A stretch of DNA of 64,000 bases from Sphingomonas tagetis. GTDB lineage: Bacteria; Pseudomonadota; Alphaproteobacteria; Sphingomonadales; Sphingomonadaceae. Position numbers and translations under genes: made by a program. The stretch lies in assembly GCF_024211275.1 (NCBI RefSeq), contig NZ_JAMLDX010000009.1:62001-126000 (forward strand). Direction: 5' to 3'. Every line of letters begins with the position of its first letter. Position 1 is the stretch's first letter. The notes under the pieces were generated by a model. It was not told the origin of the DNA. It saw only the letters and a program-made list of their open reading frames with translations, and made no database searches. Positions 17,449 to 24,903 of this stretch are shown piece after piece.

Positions 17449-18426
17449 TCACGCCGCCTGACGCCTCTGTCCCGCCAGCCGGAAGAACTGCGCCGGAACA
17501 CCCGCCGCCCGCACCAGCCGCGCCAGATGCGACTGCAACCCGGACCCTTCGCACACCAGTGCTTCCACGGGCCTCAGTCCCAGCAGTTGCTCGTTGCGCG
17601 CGAACCCGGCGCGTTGCCCGAGCTTGCGGTTGAGCGTGAACGCGATCAGCGGCGTGCCCGTTTGCGCGGCCCAGGCAGCGGCAATCGCATCGCAACCCTT
17701 GTTCTGCGCAGTGGTCGCCAGCACAAGTCCCGGGATGCGCGCCTTGACCGAGTCCAGCGCCGCGGTGAGCTGGCGGTGATCCTCCCATACCTGCCCCCCG
17801 GAGAAGATCACCACTGGCCCTTGCGGCGCATGCGCCTCGGCCCGGCGCTGGCGCCGCGCGGCGAGGAAGTCGGCGGCTGCTACCACCGACGCCGTGCGCT
17901 TGCTCGACACCAGCGACCCGCGCGGCGCTGACCAGGGCCGCCCGGTCTCGGCATGGTAAGTGGCTGCGGCGTGATCCCGCATGCAAGCTGCCGCATCCAC
18001 CGCTTCGTCGAGTGAGTGGCAGAGCAGCTGCGCCTCCTCCAGCTCGGCCATCATCACCTCACTGCCATCGGCATCGCGGATCAACTCCTTGATCCGCGAC
18101 GCCGCCTTGTCGGCCTCGCCCTCCAGCTGCCCCGCGACCCGATGGAAGCTGTGCACGATCCCCCAGGCGAACCGGTCGGCAAGGCTCTCCAGCCGCGTGT
18201 CGCGCAGTACGTCGAACAGCGTGCGAACCACCATCTCGGTCGCAAGCTCGACCTCGCGCGGGTCGGGCATTCCCGCATCGGTGACATCCGTCCCGGCATC
18301 GATCCGGAACCCGTCAATGGTCTCGCTGAACGCCGCGGCGAACCCGTCGCTCGGCGCCGCGGTCTCCGCCGCAATGAGGTCGGCGATCTCGGTGAAGCTG
18401 CGGATGGAACGTACAATTTTGGTCAT
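17449..18426 (-). CDS. DUF2493 (YspA/SLOG-like) protein, copy 1
   Basis: 325 residues. The C-terminal third holds a DUF2493 SLOG-type Rossmann fold: GPVVIFSGGQVWEDHRQLTAALDSVKARIPGLVLATTAQNKGCDAIAAAWAAQTGTP and later FARNEQLL. SLOG folds bind nucleotides or nucleotide-derived ligands. The long N-terminal part is acidic and helical, with no recognised motif. Genes of this type are regular cargo of sphingomonad conjugative plasmids and ICEs, with no proven role that I know of. A second, divergent copy lies at 20387-21388. It is monocistronic with its own terminator at 17412-17438. Confidence 0.85.
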   Translation of the reverse strand: MTKIVRSIRSFTEIADLIAAETAAPSDGFAAAFSETIDGFRIDAGTDVTDAGMPDPREVELATEMVVRTLFDVLRDTRLESLADRFAWGIVHSFHRVAGQLEGEADKAASRIKELIRDADGSEVMMAELEEAQLLCHSLDEAVDAAACMRDHAAATYHAETGRPWSAPRGSLVSSKRTASVVAAADFLAARRQRRAEAHAPQGPVVIFSGGQVWEDHRQLTAALDSVKARIPGLVLATTAQNKGCDAIAAAWAAQTGTPLIAFTLNRKLGQRAGFARNEQLLGLRPVEALVCEGSGLQSHLARLVRAAGVPAQFFRLAGQRRQAA

Positions 18427-18871
18427 TTGAACCTCCTTCTAGAAGAGGTCATTTTTCCGGCACGGGCGCCGAGCGGCGGGGTCAAGGATCGGGCGCAGCC
18501 CGACCGCGTGAGCGGCGGTGGGGGTCACGATTTTCTCTGGCGGCCACGACGCTCGCGGCAATGCCCACCGGCCCGATCCGCCAGTGAAAATGGTGGGGCC
18601 CCGCCGTCCTTGAGGCCGGCGCGTCCCCGTGCCACCCTAAGACGACTTGAGAGAAGAGAAGAGGCTGGTCTGGCGGGGGCTCGATGCCCCCGTCAGACCA
18701 TCGGCCCCAGGCGAAACACCCGCCCCAAATGACGACAGGCTCCCGCTCGCGCGGAAACCTGTTGCGACGAATCGTTGCCGAACTCAACGAATCACATTGC
18801 CGGAACGGCGATGTTCTCCCAAACCTGAGTGCGACGGCTAGGTCGCCGCCACGCGTAACAGGGGTGTTTGC
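18427..18871. other. Gene-free region
   Basis: About 445 bp between divergent genes (DUF2493 on minus, SRPBCC on plus). Frames here lack family resemblance and plausible starts. Promoters for both genes presumably lie here, with AGGAGG-type ribosome site just before 18426 on the minus strand. I see no RNA gene. Confidence 0.5.
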
Positions 18872-19339
18872 GTGACCATCGAACTGGATGCGCTGGCGCA
18901 TAGCGCCTCGCGCGTGATTCTCGCTTCGCCACGGAACCTGTTCCGGGCCTTTGTCGATCCCGAGATGCTCGCCTCATGGCGCGCACCGGAAGGCATGACC
19001 GCGACCCTCGCTGCATTCGATCCGCGGCCGGGCGGCGGCTATCGCATGGTGCTGCGCTATCCCGAGCCGGGCCTGGGCAAGACCAGCTCCGACAGCGACG
19101 TGGTCGAGGTTCGATTCGCCGAGCTGGCCGCCGAGGAACGGATCGTCGAGCTGGTCACCTTCACCTCCGACGATCCCGCGTTCGACGGCGAGATGCGCCT
19201 CACGACCAGCTTCGCACCGGTGGCGGACGGCACGAAGGTAATCATGGTCGCCGACCATGTCCCGCCCGGCATAGAGCAAGCCGATCATGAAGCCGGAATG
19301 GCGAGTTCGCTGCGCAAGCTCGCCCTTCTCACCGAATAA
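18872..19339 (+). CDS. SRPBCC / AHSA1-family (Hsp90 ATPase activator-like) protein
   Basis: 155 residues with a GTG start at 18872. The pattern SRVILASPRNLFRAFVDPEMLASWRAPEGM, then FDPRPGGGYRMVL and a C-terminal TSFAPVADGTKVIMVADHVPPGIEQADHEAGMASSLRKLA is the AHSA1 subgroup of START-like SRPBCC proteins, a helix-grip fold with a hydrophobic pocket. Members bind small lipophilic ligands; the ligand here is unknown. Its stop codon region is duplicated beyond the toxin-antitoxin module (see repeats at 19324 and 20109), which suggests the module was inserted right at the 3' end of this gene. Confidence 0.88.
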   Translation: MTIELDALAHSASRVILASPRNLFRAFVDPEMLASWRAPEGMTATLAAFDPRPGGGYRMVLRYPEPGLGKTSSDSDVVEVRFAELAAEERIVELVTFTSDDPAFDGEMRLTTSFAPVADGTKVIMVADHVPPGIEQADHEAGMASSLRKLALLTE

Positions 19340-19345
19340 TCATCC
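19324..19345. repeat. 22-bp direct repeat, left copy flanking the FitAB module
   Basis: The sequence CCTTCTCACCGAATA-A-TCATCC covers the end of the SRPBCC gene. It recurs with one change (A to G) at 20109-20130, on the other side of the FitAB toxin-antitoxin module. Confidence 0.8.
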
Positions 19346-19374
19346 GCCGCATATCGAACGTCAGGTCCGCAAAC

Positions 19375-19794
19375 CTAAGGTTGCCATGGATTGACAAGGG
19401 ATATGCCGCAATCGGTGAAGTCGCGGATGTTGCGGGTCGCCAATGTCGCCCCTCGCGAACGCGTGATCGCCGCGATCTGGGCATCGAACTGACTGATTGG
19501 TCTACCCTGAGATCGTCGGTCCGCGGCAATTGTCGCGAAGAAAGACGCTGCCACCTCGTCGAACGTCAGGCTCTGGCCAGCAAAGTCCTCATTCAGGATC
19601 GAACTCGCAAGTGCGTCCAGTGCGTCGCGCCGCTGTCCCGCTGCGAGAATTGCGATGCCGAACCTGATTTCTGCGTGCGTGACGGTGGTGATGAACAGCG
19701 AGGTGCTTGGCTGGCCTCGCAGCCAGTCAAGCACTTCAGGCGCGGGCATCGGGCGCAACAGTTCCGACACCACATTGGTGTCGACGACGATCAT
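19375..19794 (-). CDS. Type II toxin, PIN-domain FitB/VapC family
   Basis: 139 residues starting MIVVDTNVVSELLRPMPAPEVLDWL, a FitB-like PIN start with the first acidic residue in VDTNV. A second is in FITTVTHAEIRFGI, and the C-terminal ones are in SQFDAQIAAITRSRGATLATRNIRDF. These residues chelate the metal used to cleave RNA. It is encoded 3' of, and overlapping by 4 bp, the FitA-type antitoxin. Expected role: growth-inhibiting RNase neutralised by the antitoxin, here probably stabilising the element. Confidence 0.92.
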   Translation of the reverse strand: MIVVDTNVVSELLRPMPAPEVLDWLRGQPSTSLFITTVTHAEIRFGIAILAAGQRRDALDALASSILNEDFAGQSLTFDEVAASFFATIAADRRSQGRPISQFDAQIAAITRSRGATLATRNIRDFTDCGISLVNPWQP

Positions 19795-20036
19795 GAGAAA
19801 TCGACCGGTTCCCGCATCGGCTCACGCGGAACTTCCGCGAGATCGACGCCGCCGACGCTTGCGACACGGGCGCGGATGCGGTCGACAATATGGGTGGTCC
19901 GGCCCGACCCTGCCGACAGCGCAGCACGAAGAATATCGCGCGCTTCATCCTCCATCGAACGGCCATGGCGCGCCGCCTGAACGCGCAACCGCGACTTCAG
20001 CGCGTCATCGATATTGCGGATCGTCATGCTCGCCAT
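19791..20036 (-). CDS. Type II antitoxin, FitA-like ribbon-helix-helix
   Basis: 81 residues from ATG 20036, preceded by an AGGAGG. MASMTIRNIDDALKSRLRVQAARHGRSMEDEARDILRAAL is the FitA/VapB ribbon-helix-helix domain that binds operator DNA. The C-terminus (GVDLAEVPREPMREPVDFS) is the toxin-wrapping tail. It is co-translated with the PIN toxin through an ATGA overlap. A perfect inverted repeat at 20062-20088 just upstream is the likely autoregulatory operator. Confidence 0.92.
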   Translation of the reverse strand: MASMTIRNIDDALKSRLRVQAARHGRSMEDEARDILRAALSAGSGRTTHIVDRIRARVASVGGVDLAEVPREPMREPVDFS

Positions 20037-20061
20037 GCCAGCCTCCTTTCCTCTCATATTA

Positions 20062-20088
20062 ATCATTGATTGCATATCAATCAATGAT
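20062..20088 (-). promoter_or_regulatory. Operator of the FitAB module
   Basis: Perfect inverted repeat with 11-base arms ATCATTGATTG and CAATCAATGAT around CATAT. It lies 26 bp upstream of the antitoxin ATG in an AT-rich promoter segment. This matches the usual autoregulation of FitA/VapB systems. Confidence 0.8.
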
Positions 20089-20108
20089 GAACGCCAGGCT
20101 ACGCCGGG

Positions 20109-20130
20109 CCTTCTCACCGAATAGTCATCC
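20109..20130. repeat. 22-bp direct repeat, right copy flanking the FitAB module
   Basis: Copy of 19324-19345 with one mismatch. It contains the stop codon of the minus-strand gene at 20125, so the repeat joins the 3' ends of two convergent genes (SRPBCC and the 20125 gene). Confidence 0.8.
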
Positions 20131-20466
20131 CGGCGGCGCGGGCGCCTCCAGCCGCGATCCGCCAGGCGGCACATAGGCCTCATAGGGATTGCCGTTATGG
20201 AGATGGCCGAATGGGGTCATCACATAATCATTGCCCTGCAGCGACACGGCACAAAGCACATATCGCGGTTCGCCGGTCACGGCATCCATGCACTCCATCA
20301 GCGACAGATCGCCATTGGCGGCGGCGCACATCATCGTCCGGAAGTTGCGGATATAGGCGTCGGGAATTGCTATCTCAGGTCTCCCGTCAGGCCGCGCGGC
20401 GCGAGCGCGGCAGCGCCGCCGCTTCGGTGCCCTGATCCGCCTTCCTGAAAGCGTGGATCGGCACAT
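20125..20466 (-). CDS. Small DUF6117-like protein
   Basis: The supported part begins near 20373: IAIPDAYIRNFRTMMCAAANGDLSLMECMDAVTGEPRYVLCAVSLQGNDYVMTPFGHLHNGNPYEAYVPP, the pattern I associate with DUF6117 proteins of sphingomonad mobile elements (from memory). The open frame reaches back to 20466, but that N-terminal Arg-rich part overlaps the DUF2493 gene and is probably not translated. No ATG stands at the expected start; a GGGAG at about 20385 precedes an ATA/ATT, so the start is unresolved. Function unknown. It follows directly the DUF2493 copy 2 gene. Confidence 0.65.
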   Translation of the reverse strand: MCRSTLSGRRIRAPKRRRCRARAARPDGRPEIAIPDAYIRNFRTMMCAAANGDLSLMECMDAVTGEPRYVLCAVSLQGNDYVMTPFGHLHNGNPYEAYVPPGGSRLEAPAPPG

Positions 20467-21388
20467 CGGCCTGCCGCAGCAGCTGGTAGAGATTGGCCTG
20501 AAGCCCCGACCCCTCGCACAGCACCGCCTCGACCGGCTTCAGCTCCGCCAGCTTGCGGTTGCGCGTGAACGCGACCTTCTTGCCGGTGCCATAGAGCCCA
20601 TAGGCGACCACCGGCACATTGGTGCCGGGCCGCGCTGCCCAGGCCGCCGCGATCGCATCGACGCCCTTGCGCTGGCCGGTCGTGACCAGGGTCATGTGCG
20701 GCACCCGCGCCTTGATCTGGTCGAGCCGCGCCCAGAGCGCCTCCCAGTCATGCCATTGCGCCGGACCCGACACGACCACGATCGGTCCCTGCGGCGAGTG
20801 CCGCTCGCGCTGCGCCAGCGCGCGGGCGCGCAGGAAATCCTGCGCCGCGATCTGGCTCGCCGACGAGGCCGAGGACGCCCGCGTTCCGCGTGTCGGCGAC
20901 CAGGGCCAGCCAGAACAGGCGCGGTACATCTCCGCGGCATAGTCGCGCATACACTCGATCGCCTCGCGCTGCTCGGCGAGCGACTGGCAGAGCAGCTGCT
21001 TCACCTCGACCTCGAGCGTGTAGATTTCGCTCAAATCGGGCACACGGGCAAGATCGCCCAGTTCCAGTGCGACCCCTTCCTCACGACGCTCGAGCTTGCC
21101 CGCGACGAAATGGAAGGAGTTCACGAACCCCCAGGCGATCTCCGCAGCGAGGGGCTCAAGCCGCGTGCCGGTGAACAGGTCGAAGATCGTGGCGACGATC
21201 CCCGCGCAATCCGCTTGCGCGGCGATCGGCTCGGGCATCTCATGCTCGCCGGGCGCCTCGCCCGGCTCGACGATCGACAGGGCCAACGGCTCGCCAAAGG
21301 CGGCCTGGAACTCCGGAGTGGCGATGGCTTCGGCGTAAAGCTCTTTCAGGTCGGCGAAGCGGCCGACGCTTTGGGTCTGGCGGGACAT
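20387..21388 (-). CDS. DUF2493 (YspA/SLOG-like) protein, copy 2
   Basis: 333 residues from ATG 21388 (MSRQTQSVGRFADL), chosen for the GGAGAAGG ribosome site. An earlier in-frame start at 21451 is less likely. The C-terminal SLOG fold reads GPIVVVSGPAQWHDWEALWARLDQIKARVPHMTLVTTGQRKGVDAIAAAWAARPGT, then AFTRNRKLAELKPVEAVLCEGSGLQANL, clearly paralogous to 17449-18426 across its whole length. The N-terminal half is helical and acidic. The two copies share the end SGLQ-N/S-L-RxAxVP. Function unknown; nucleotide or ligand binding is expected from the fold. Confidence 0.85.
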   Translation of the reverse strand: MSRQTQSVGRFADLKELYAEAIATPEFQAAFGEPLALSIVEPGEAPGEHEMPEPIAAQADCAGIVATIFDLFTGTRLEPLAAEIAWGFVNSFHFVAGKLERREEGVALELGDLARVPDLSEIYTLEVEVKQLLCQSLAEQREAIECMRDYAAEMYRACSGWPWSPTRGTRASSASSASQIAAQDFLRARALAQRERHSPQGPIVVVSGPAQWHDWEALWARLDQIKARVPHMTLVTTGQRKGVDAIAAAWAARPGTNVPVVAYGLYGTGKKVAFTRNRKLAELKPVEAVLCEGSGLQANLYQLLRQADVPIHAFRKADQGTEAAALPRSRRAA

Positions 21389-21435
21389 GATCCTTCTCCT
21401 CGAACGCAATGCGAAAAGTGGCTGGGACGAAAAAT

Positions 21436-21464
21436 GGGCCGGGGACGGCAAGCGCCCCCGGCCC
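21436..21464 (-). terminator. Rho-independent terminator downstream of the DUF736 gene
   Basis: Stem GGGCCGGGG (21436-21444) pairing with CCCCGGCCC (21456-21464), loop of 11. On the minus strand it is followed by ATTTTTCG. It lies 12 bp past the stop at 21477 and separates this gene from the DUF2493 gene starting at 21388. Confidence 0.8.
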
Positions 21465-21476
21465 GGTCAGCGCCGT

Positions 21477-21947
21477 TCAGAACGGCACCTGGTCCTCCAG
21501 ATCGGCGCCGGCGCCCATCAGCTCGCCTTCGCGACCGGCAGTGCTTTCGCCGAAACCGCCCTGGCCCTGGCCATCACCCGCCTCGTCCGAACGACCGCTG
21601 CGGACCGAGGGGCCGAAGTCGTCGCGCCGCTGCGGACGCCGCCACGCGACGCGATAGCCTTCCTCGACCGTGCCGAAGAGCGCGATCGGCAACGGTTCGG
21701 CCAGACTCGGATCGTCGATCGAACCCTGGAGGAACACCTCGCCGGTGGTGTGCCTGGCCTCAGCCTGCCATAGCGCACCGACCTGCACCCAGCGATTGCC
21801 GACATTGAGCGCGAGGATCTCGAAGGCCGGTGCCCGCTCGTTCCTGCTCTCGACGGGGCGCAGCCCCAGCTGCGGGAGGTCAATCGTGCGGGTCGCGATC
21901 TTGCCCATCAGACGGCCGTTCTTCTCCTTGAATTCACCGATGTTCAT
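21477..21947 (-). CDS. DUF736 family protein
   Basis: 156 residues. MNIGEFKEKNGRLMGKIATRTIDLPQLGLRPVESRNERAPAFEILALNVGNRWVQVGALWQ is the DUF736 signature, a small protein common on alphaproteobacterial conjugative plasmids and ICEs. The C-terminal 40 residues are Gly/Asp/Glu rich and probably disordered. Its biochemical role is unknown. An AGGAATGA precedes the ATG. It is monocistronic, with a terminator at 21436-21464. Confidence 0.88.
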   Translation of the reverse strand: MNIGEFKEKNGRLMGKIATRTIDLPQLGLRPVESRNERAPAFEILALNVGNRWVQVGALWQAEARHTTGEVFLQGSIDDPSLAEPLPIALFGTVEEGYRVAWRRPQRRDDFGPSVRSGRSDEAGDGQGQGGFGESTAGREGELMGAGADLEDQVPF

Positions 21948-22672
21948 GACTCATTCCTTTGACGTTTGCCGCCTCGGCCAATCCGAAGCGACACCCGCAA
22001 AGACCCCTCTCTTCTCTATGGCGGACGCCTCGCCCGGAGCGCGCCGGCCAAGGCCGAAGCGCGACATCGCAGCGCGCAAAGTCGTACCGCCGGGCGGAAG
22101 CCGGGGCGGCCGTGCCGGAGGCACGGCGGCGGATGGTGGGAGGCGCCTTCCTTCCCGTTCGGGCGCGTCCTGCTGCAGCTTTTCACCAGATCCGGCATGC
22201 CAACGCGGAAGTCCCGCGCTGCACGACCCGGCGGCACACACCGCCTCCCCGCCTCCCCTCCAGACCTACGCAAGCGCGCGCCACGGGCAAATTCAGGCGG
22301 CCTGAACGATGGCATGGACCGGCTCGGCGCAAGAAAGGCGCCCGAGCAGCTCGCGATCGATCTCGAGGTCAGCGCCGCCGAACTCGAACGCCTCCCGCCA
22401 AGAGCCCCGCCGCTCCAACTGACCCCGCCCCGCGCTCTTCCCTTCCGGAAGCGGACCGTTACCCGACAGGGCCGAGATCCGGCGCAGCCGGAGCTCGGTC
22501 GGAGCGAAGCGGAGATAGGGCCGCGGTGCCCGCAGAGCGGGCATCCGCCAAACACCCCGCCCTCCCCAGCACCGGCCAGCCCGAAGCTGGCGCCCCCTGC
22601 CCATTGCTCAACGCAAGATCGGCGCGAGCAGGAACATCAACCACCGGACAAAAGGCCAAATTCGCGTTTTTG
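21948..22672. other. Gene-poor GC-rich region
   Basis: About 725 bp with several open frames on both strands, all Arg/Pro/Ala rich as expected from GC-rich random sequence. None has a family motif or convincing start. I see no tRNA-like or terminator structure. Promoters for the DUF736 gene probably lie at its left edge. Confidence 0.5.
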
Positions 22673-22978
22673 CTAACGGCGCTTGCGGTACGTCAGCAGG
22701 ATCAAGGACACGGCCAGCACCTGGACGGCAAGGAGAGTGCCCTGGACCGCCTGCACGGCCCGCGTGAAAAACAGCACAGCTGAGAGGGCCAGCAGCGCAG
22801 CAGAGACAAGGGTGACGATGACCGCCAGCCTCCGCTCCGAGGGACGAACGAACGTTCCGGTGCCGATCCAGAAGAAAATGAGCGGCGGCACGCTGACCAG
22901 CATGCCGATGATCGCAGCCAGGAACTGCACAGAATAACCCTCCAGCGCCGAGCGTAGCCGGTCAGAACAGGTCTGCAA
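22673..22978 (-). CDS. Small membrane protein, unknown
   Basis: 101 residues with three likely membrane segments: FLAAIIGMLVSVPPLIFFWIG, LAVIVTLVSAALLALSAVLFF and TLLAVQVLAVSLILL, ending in a basic KRR tail. The frame start at 22978 is TTG; a GTG at residue 17 just before the first segment is an alternative. The hydrophobic pattern argues for real coding, but no family is recognised and no partner gene is adjacent. Confidence 0.5.
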   Translation of the reverse strand: MQTCSDRLRSALEGYSVQFLAAIIGMLVSVPPLIFFWIGTGTFVRPSERRLAVIVTLVSAALLALSAVLFFTRAVQAVQGTLLAVQVLAVSLILLTYRKRR

Positions 22979-23080
22979 CAGCCCGATACCGTCGCGGCCG
23001 CACCATGACAGGCACCGATCAATGCCAACCAGGATTGTGCGGCAGATGAGTCAGCGAACGGCGGAAACGTCAACCCGCAC

Positions 23081-24019
23081 TCAAGCGGCGGCGCGGTCCA
23101 GGCCGGCATTGAACCGCGCGATCCAGTCGGCGACCGGTTCCCGCGAACCGATGTCGAGCTTCGCAGCCGCGCATTGAAAGGCGAGCAACTCGGCCGGCGC
23201 CTCGACGATGATGCGGTCAACCTCCGACTCGGACAACAGCCCCTGCTCACGGATGAAGGCCGTCATCGAACCAGGCCGGGGTTCGGCGCCCCCACGGCCG
23301 AGCACCCGCGAGCGCCACAACCCCTCCACGCTGCGCAGCCGCGGCGCAGCGCGCGCCTCGACCAGCACGATCAGCCGTAGATAATGAGGCGGCAGCGCCC
23401 GAACCTCGTCCGGCTTCATCGCCACGCAGAAGAAGCAGGAGGATTTGACCGGCACCGGCAGCCCCTCGCGCACGATCCGGCGCGCGCAGTCGTGCCTCGT
23501 CCAGCCCCATTCGCGCAACGGATAGCGAAACGCATAGCGCGGATCGTCTTGACCCTCACGCTGCGCATAGCGGCGATTGTCGGCGGGCGAACAATCATAG
23601 CCGATCAGCTTCTCCACGCGCTCGCCGCGCGCCCAGGCCAGTTGAGCCGGCCGCCTGCTCTCGGTCCAGCGGTCCTGCGGCGCGATCTTCCATTTCTGCG
23701 AGCAACTGTGCCGCCCGAAGCTGATCGAGGGCAAAGTGCCATTGGTCAGCAGATTCTCGAGCAGGCTGGCATAAGGCGGCCAATGCTTGAACCGCTTGGG
23801 CAAATAGCGAACGACATGGTTTTCGACGCCCTGACGATCCAGCGAGGCCCTGAACAGCGGCACAAAGGCATCGGTCTCAGGCCGCTCGCTTCCGGTATCG
23901 GCCATCAGCACCACGTCCGGCGCCTCGCCCCGCGCGACCAGCTCGATGATCATCGCGGTCGAGTCGACGCCAGCGCCCCACGCCGCGATCGTTGGCGCCC
24001 GCGCAAAAGCCGGCATCAC
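23081..24019 (-). CDS. PP-loop ATPase, PAPS reductase-like (adenine nucleotide alpha hydrolase superfamily)
   Basis: 312 residues. AAWGAGVDSTAMIIELVARGEAPDVVLMADTGSERPET near the N-terminus is the PP-loop of PAPS reductase/DndC-like nucleotide hydrolases (Gly-x-Asp-Ser-Thr), followed by the usual DTGSE. Cysteines in HSCSQKWK, IGYDCS and SSCFFCVAMK could bind iron-sulfur or zinc. True sulfate-assimilation genes are absent around it. Relatives occur in phage and mobile elements, sometimes in DNA modification or defence, so sulfate reduction is unlikely. It overlaps by 4 bp the small gene before it (24016-24204), suggesting a two-gene unit. Confidence 0.8.
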   Translation of the reverse strand: MMPAFARAPTIAAWGAGVDSTAMIIELVARGEAPDVVLMADTGSERPETDAFVPLFRASLDRQGVENHVVRYLPKRFKHWPPYASLLENLLTNGTLPSISFGRHSCSQKWKIAPQDRWTESRRPAQLAWARGERVEKLIGYDCSPADNRRYAQREGQDDPRYAFRYPLREWGWTRHDCARRIVREGLPVPVKSSCFFCVAMKPDEVRALPPHYLRLIVLVEARAAPRLRSVEGLWRSRVLGRGGAEPRPGSMTAFIREQGLLSESEVDRIIVEAPAELLAFQCAAAKLDIGSREPVADWIARFNAGLDRAAA

Positions 24020-24204
24020 AGCACCCGCGCCATGAGATCGCCGGACGCCACTGGCGGCGTCTCGGTAATCCGGACCGGCTGCAAGGGATCGCCTGTCCGC
24101 ACGACGAACTGGTCCCTGCCGGTCTGACGGCGCAGCCGCGTCGCCACGGCATAGGCATGTTCGAACGAAGCAAGGCGCGCTCGCAATGGCGATAGCTGTT
24201 GCAT
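24016..24204 (-). CDS. Small hypothetical protein coupled to the PP-loop ATPase gene
   Basis: 62 residues from ATG 24204: MQQLSPLRARLASFEHAYAVATRLRRQTGRDQFVVRTGDPLQPVRITETPPVASGDLMARVL. It is soluble with an amphipathic N-terminal helix. Its stop overlaps the PP-loop gene start (ATGA), which argues for translation and a linked job. A GGGAAAG lies upstream. No family is recognised. Confidence 0.6.
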   Translation of the reverse strand: MQQLSPLRARLASFEHAYAVATRLRRQTGRDQFVVRTGDPLQPVRITETPPVASGDLMARVL

Positions 24205-24232
24205 TGAACTTTCCCGTTCAGGCTTGGCGGGA

Positions 24233-24442
24233 TCAGCGAGACGCGTCATCGACCGCATGAGCGATCGCCACCAGGGCGTCGGCCAGATGCTGTTCGACCT
24301 CGGCAGCCGGAATGTTGAGACCCCGGGCGATGTCGGAGATTTCCAGACCGATCACACCGTGCAGCCGGAAGACGGTCCTTGTCCGGTCGGGCAATGCGTC
24401 GAGCGCAGCGCGCACGCGCGCAGCCTTTTCATCCTGCTGCAT
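24233..24442 (-). CDS. Sigma-70 region 4-like small HTH protein
   Basis: 69 residues from ATG 24442. AALDALPDRTRTVFRLHGVIGLEISDIARGLNIPAAEVEQHLADALVAIAHAVDD is region 4 of ECF-type sigma factors (LP-x-R-x-R-x-VF-x-L-H, then the HTH), but regions 1-2 are absent. It could be an antagonist or co-regulator binding -35 elements or core RNAP, or a remnant. The gene ends 28 bp before the small gene at 24204 on the same strand. Earlier in-frame starts to 24583 give a non-sigma-like N-terminus and are disfavoured. Confidence 0.7.
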   Translation of the reverse strand: MQQDEKAARVRAALDALPDRTRTVFRLHGVIGLEISDIARGLNIPAAEVEQHLADALVAIAHAVDDASR

Positions 24443-24552
24443 CGCATGATCCCTCTTGTTGGGTGAACCGCCAATCGGCAGCGAACAGACTTGGTCCGTC
24501 GTCGAACGATGCCGGTCTCTCGACGTCGGCCCGGCCGACGTCGAGAACAGCA

Positions 24553-24849
24553 TCACCACGGAAACACGGGCAACGCGGCGCATTCTGGACCGTCGCAGTC
24601 CAAGAGCACATAGCCGCAGCCATGCTTCCGGCCGAAGGCGAGGATGGCGTGAAGCTCGGGCGGCACATCAGCGCCGCATTCGACCTCATGGGTCGGCAGG
24701 AACCACCCACCAGGCGTCGCGGACACCGCCAGGGGCTGGTCGGCGGCCGTCAGCAGAGCCCAGTCACTCAGACGCTGCGCCGTGGCACAGCGCACATGCA
24801 TCGTACCGATCACGACAAATTTGCCGATCGGCATGATGTTCACCTCCAA
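24553..24849 (-). CDS. DUF5983-like small protein
   Basis: 98 residues, MEVNIMPIGKFVVIGTMHVRCATAQRLSDWALLTAADQPLAVSATPGGWFLPTHE, then PPELHAILAFGRKHGCGYVLLDCDGPECAALPVFPW. The C-terminal GW-F-H and GCGYVLLDCDG patterns match what I remember of DUF5983 proteins of mobile elements. No catalytic role is known. A GGAGGT lies directly upstream of its ATG. It sits between the DUF932 gene and the sigma-like gene on the same strand. Confidence 0.65.
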   Translation of the reverse strand: MEVNIMPIGKFVVIGTMHVRCATAQRLSDWALLTAADQPLAVSATPGGWFLPTHEVECGADVPPELHAILAFGRKHGCGYVLLDCDGPECAALPVFPW

Positions 24850-24903
24850 ATGACAATGTCCGCGACGCGGAAAATGACGGCCGCAGATGCAGCCACGCCG
24901 GCG

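Noticed and set aside
20453..21808. A 451-residue plus-strand frame
   Set aside because: Antisense of the DUF2493 copy 2 and DUF736 genes, which have clear family motifs on the minus strand.
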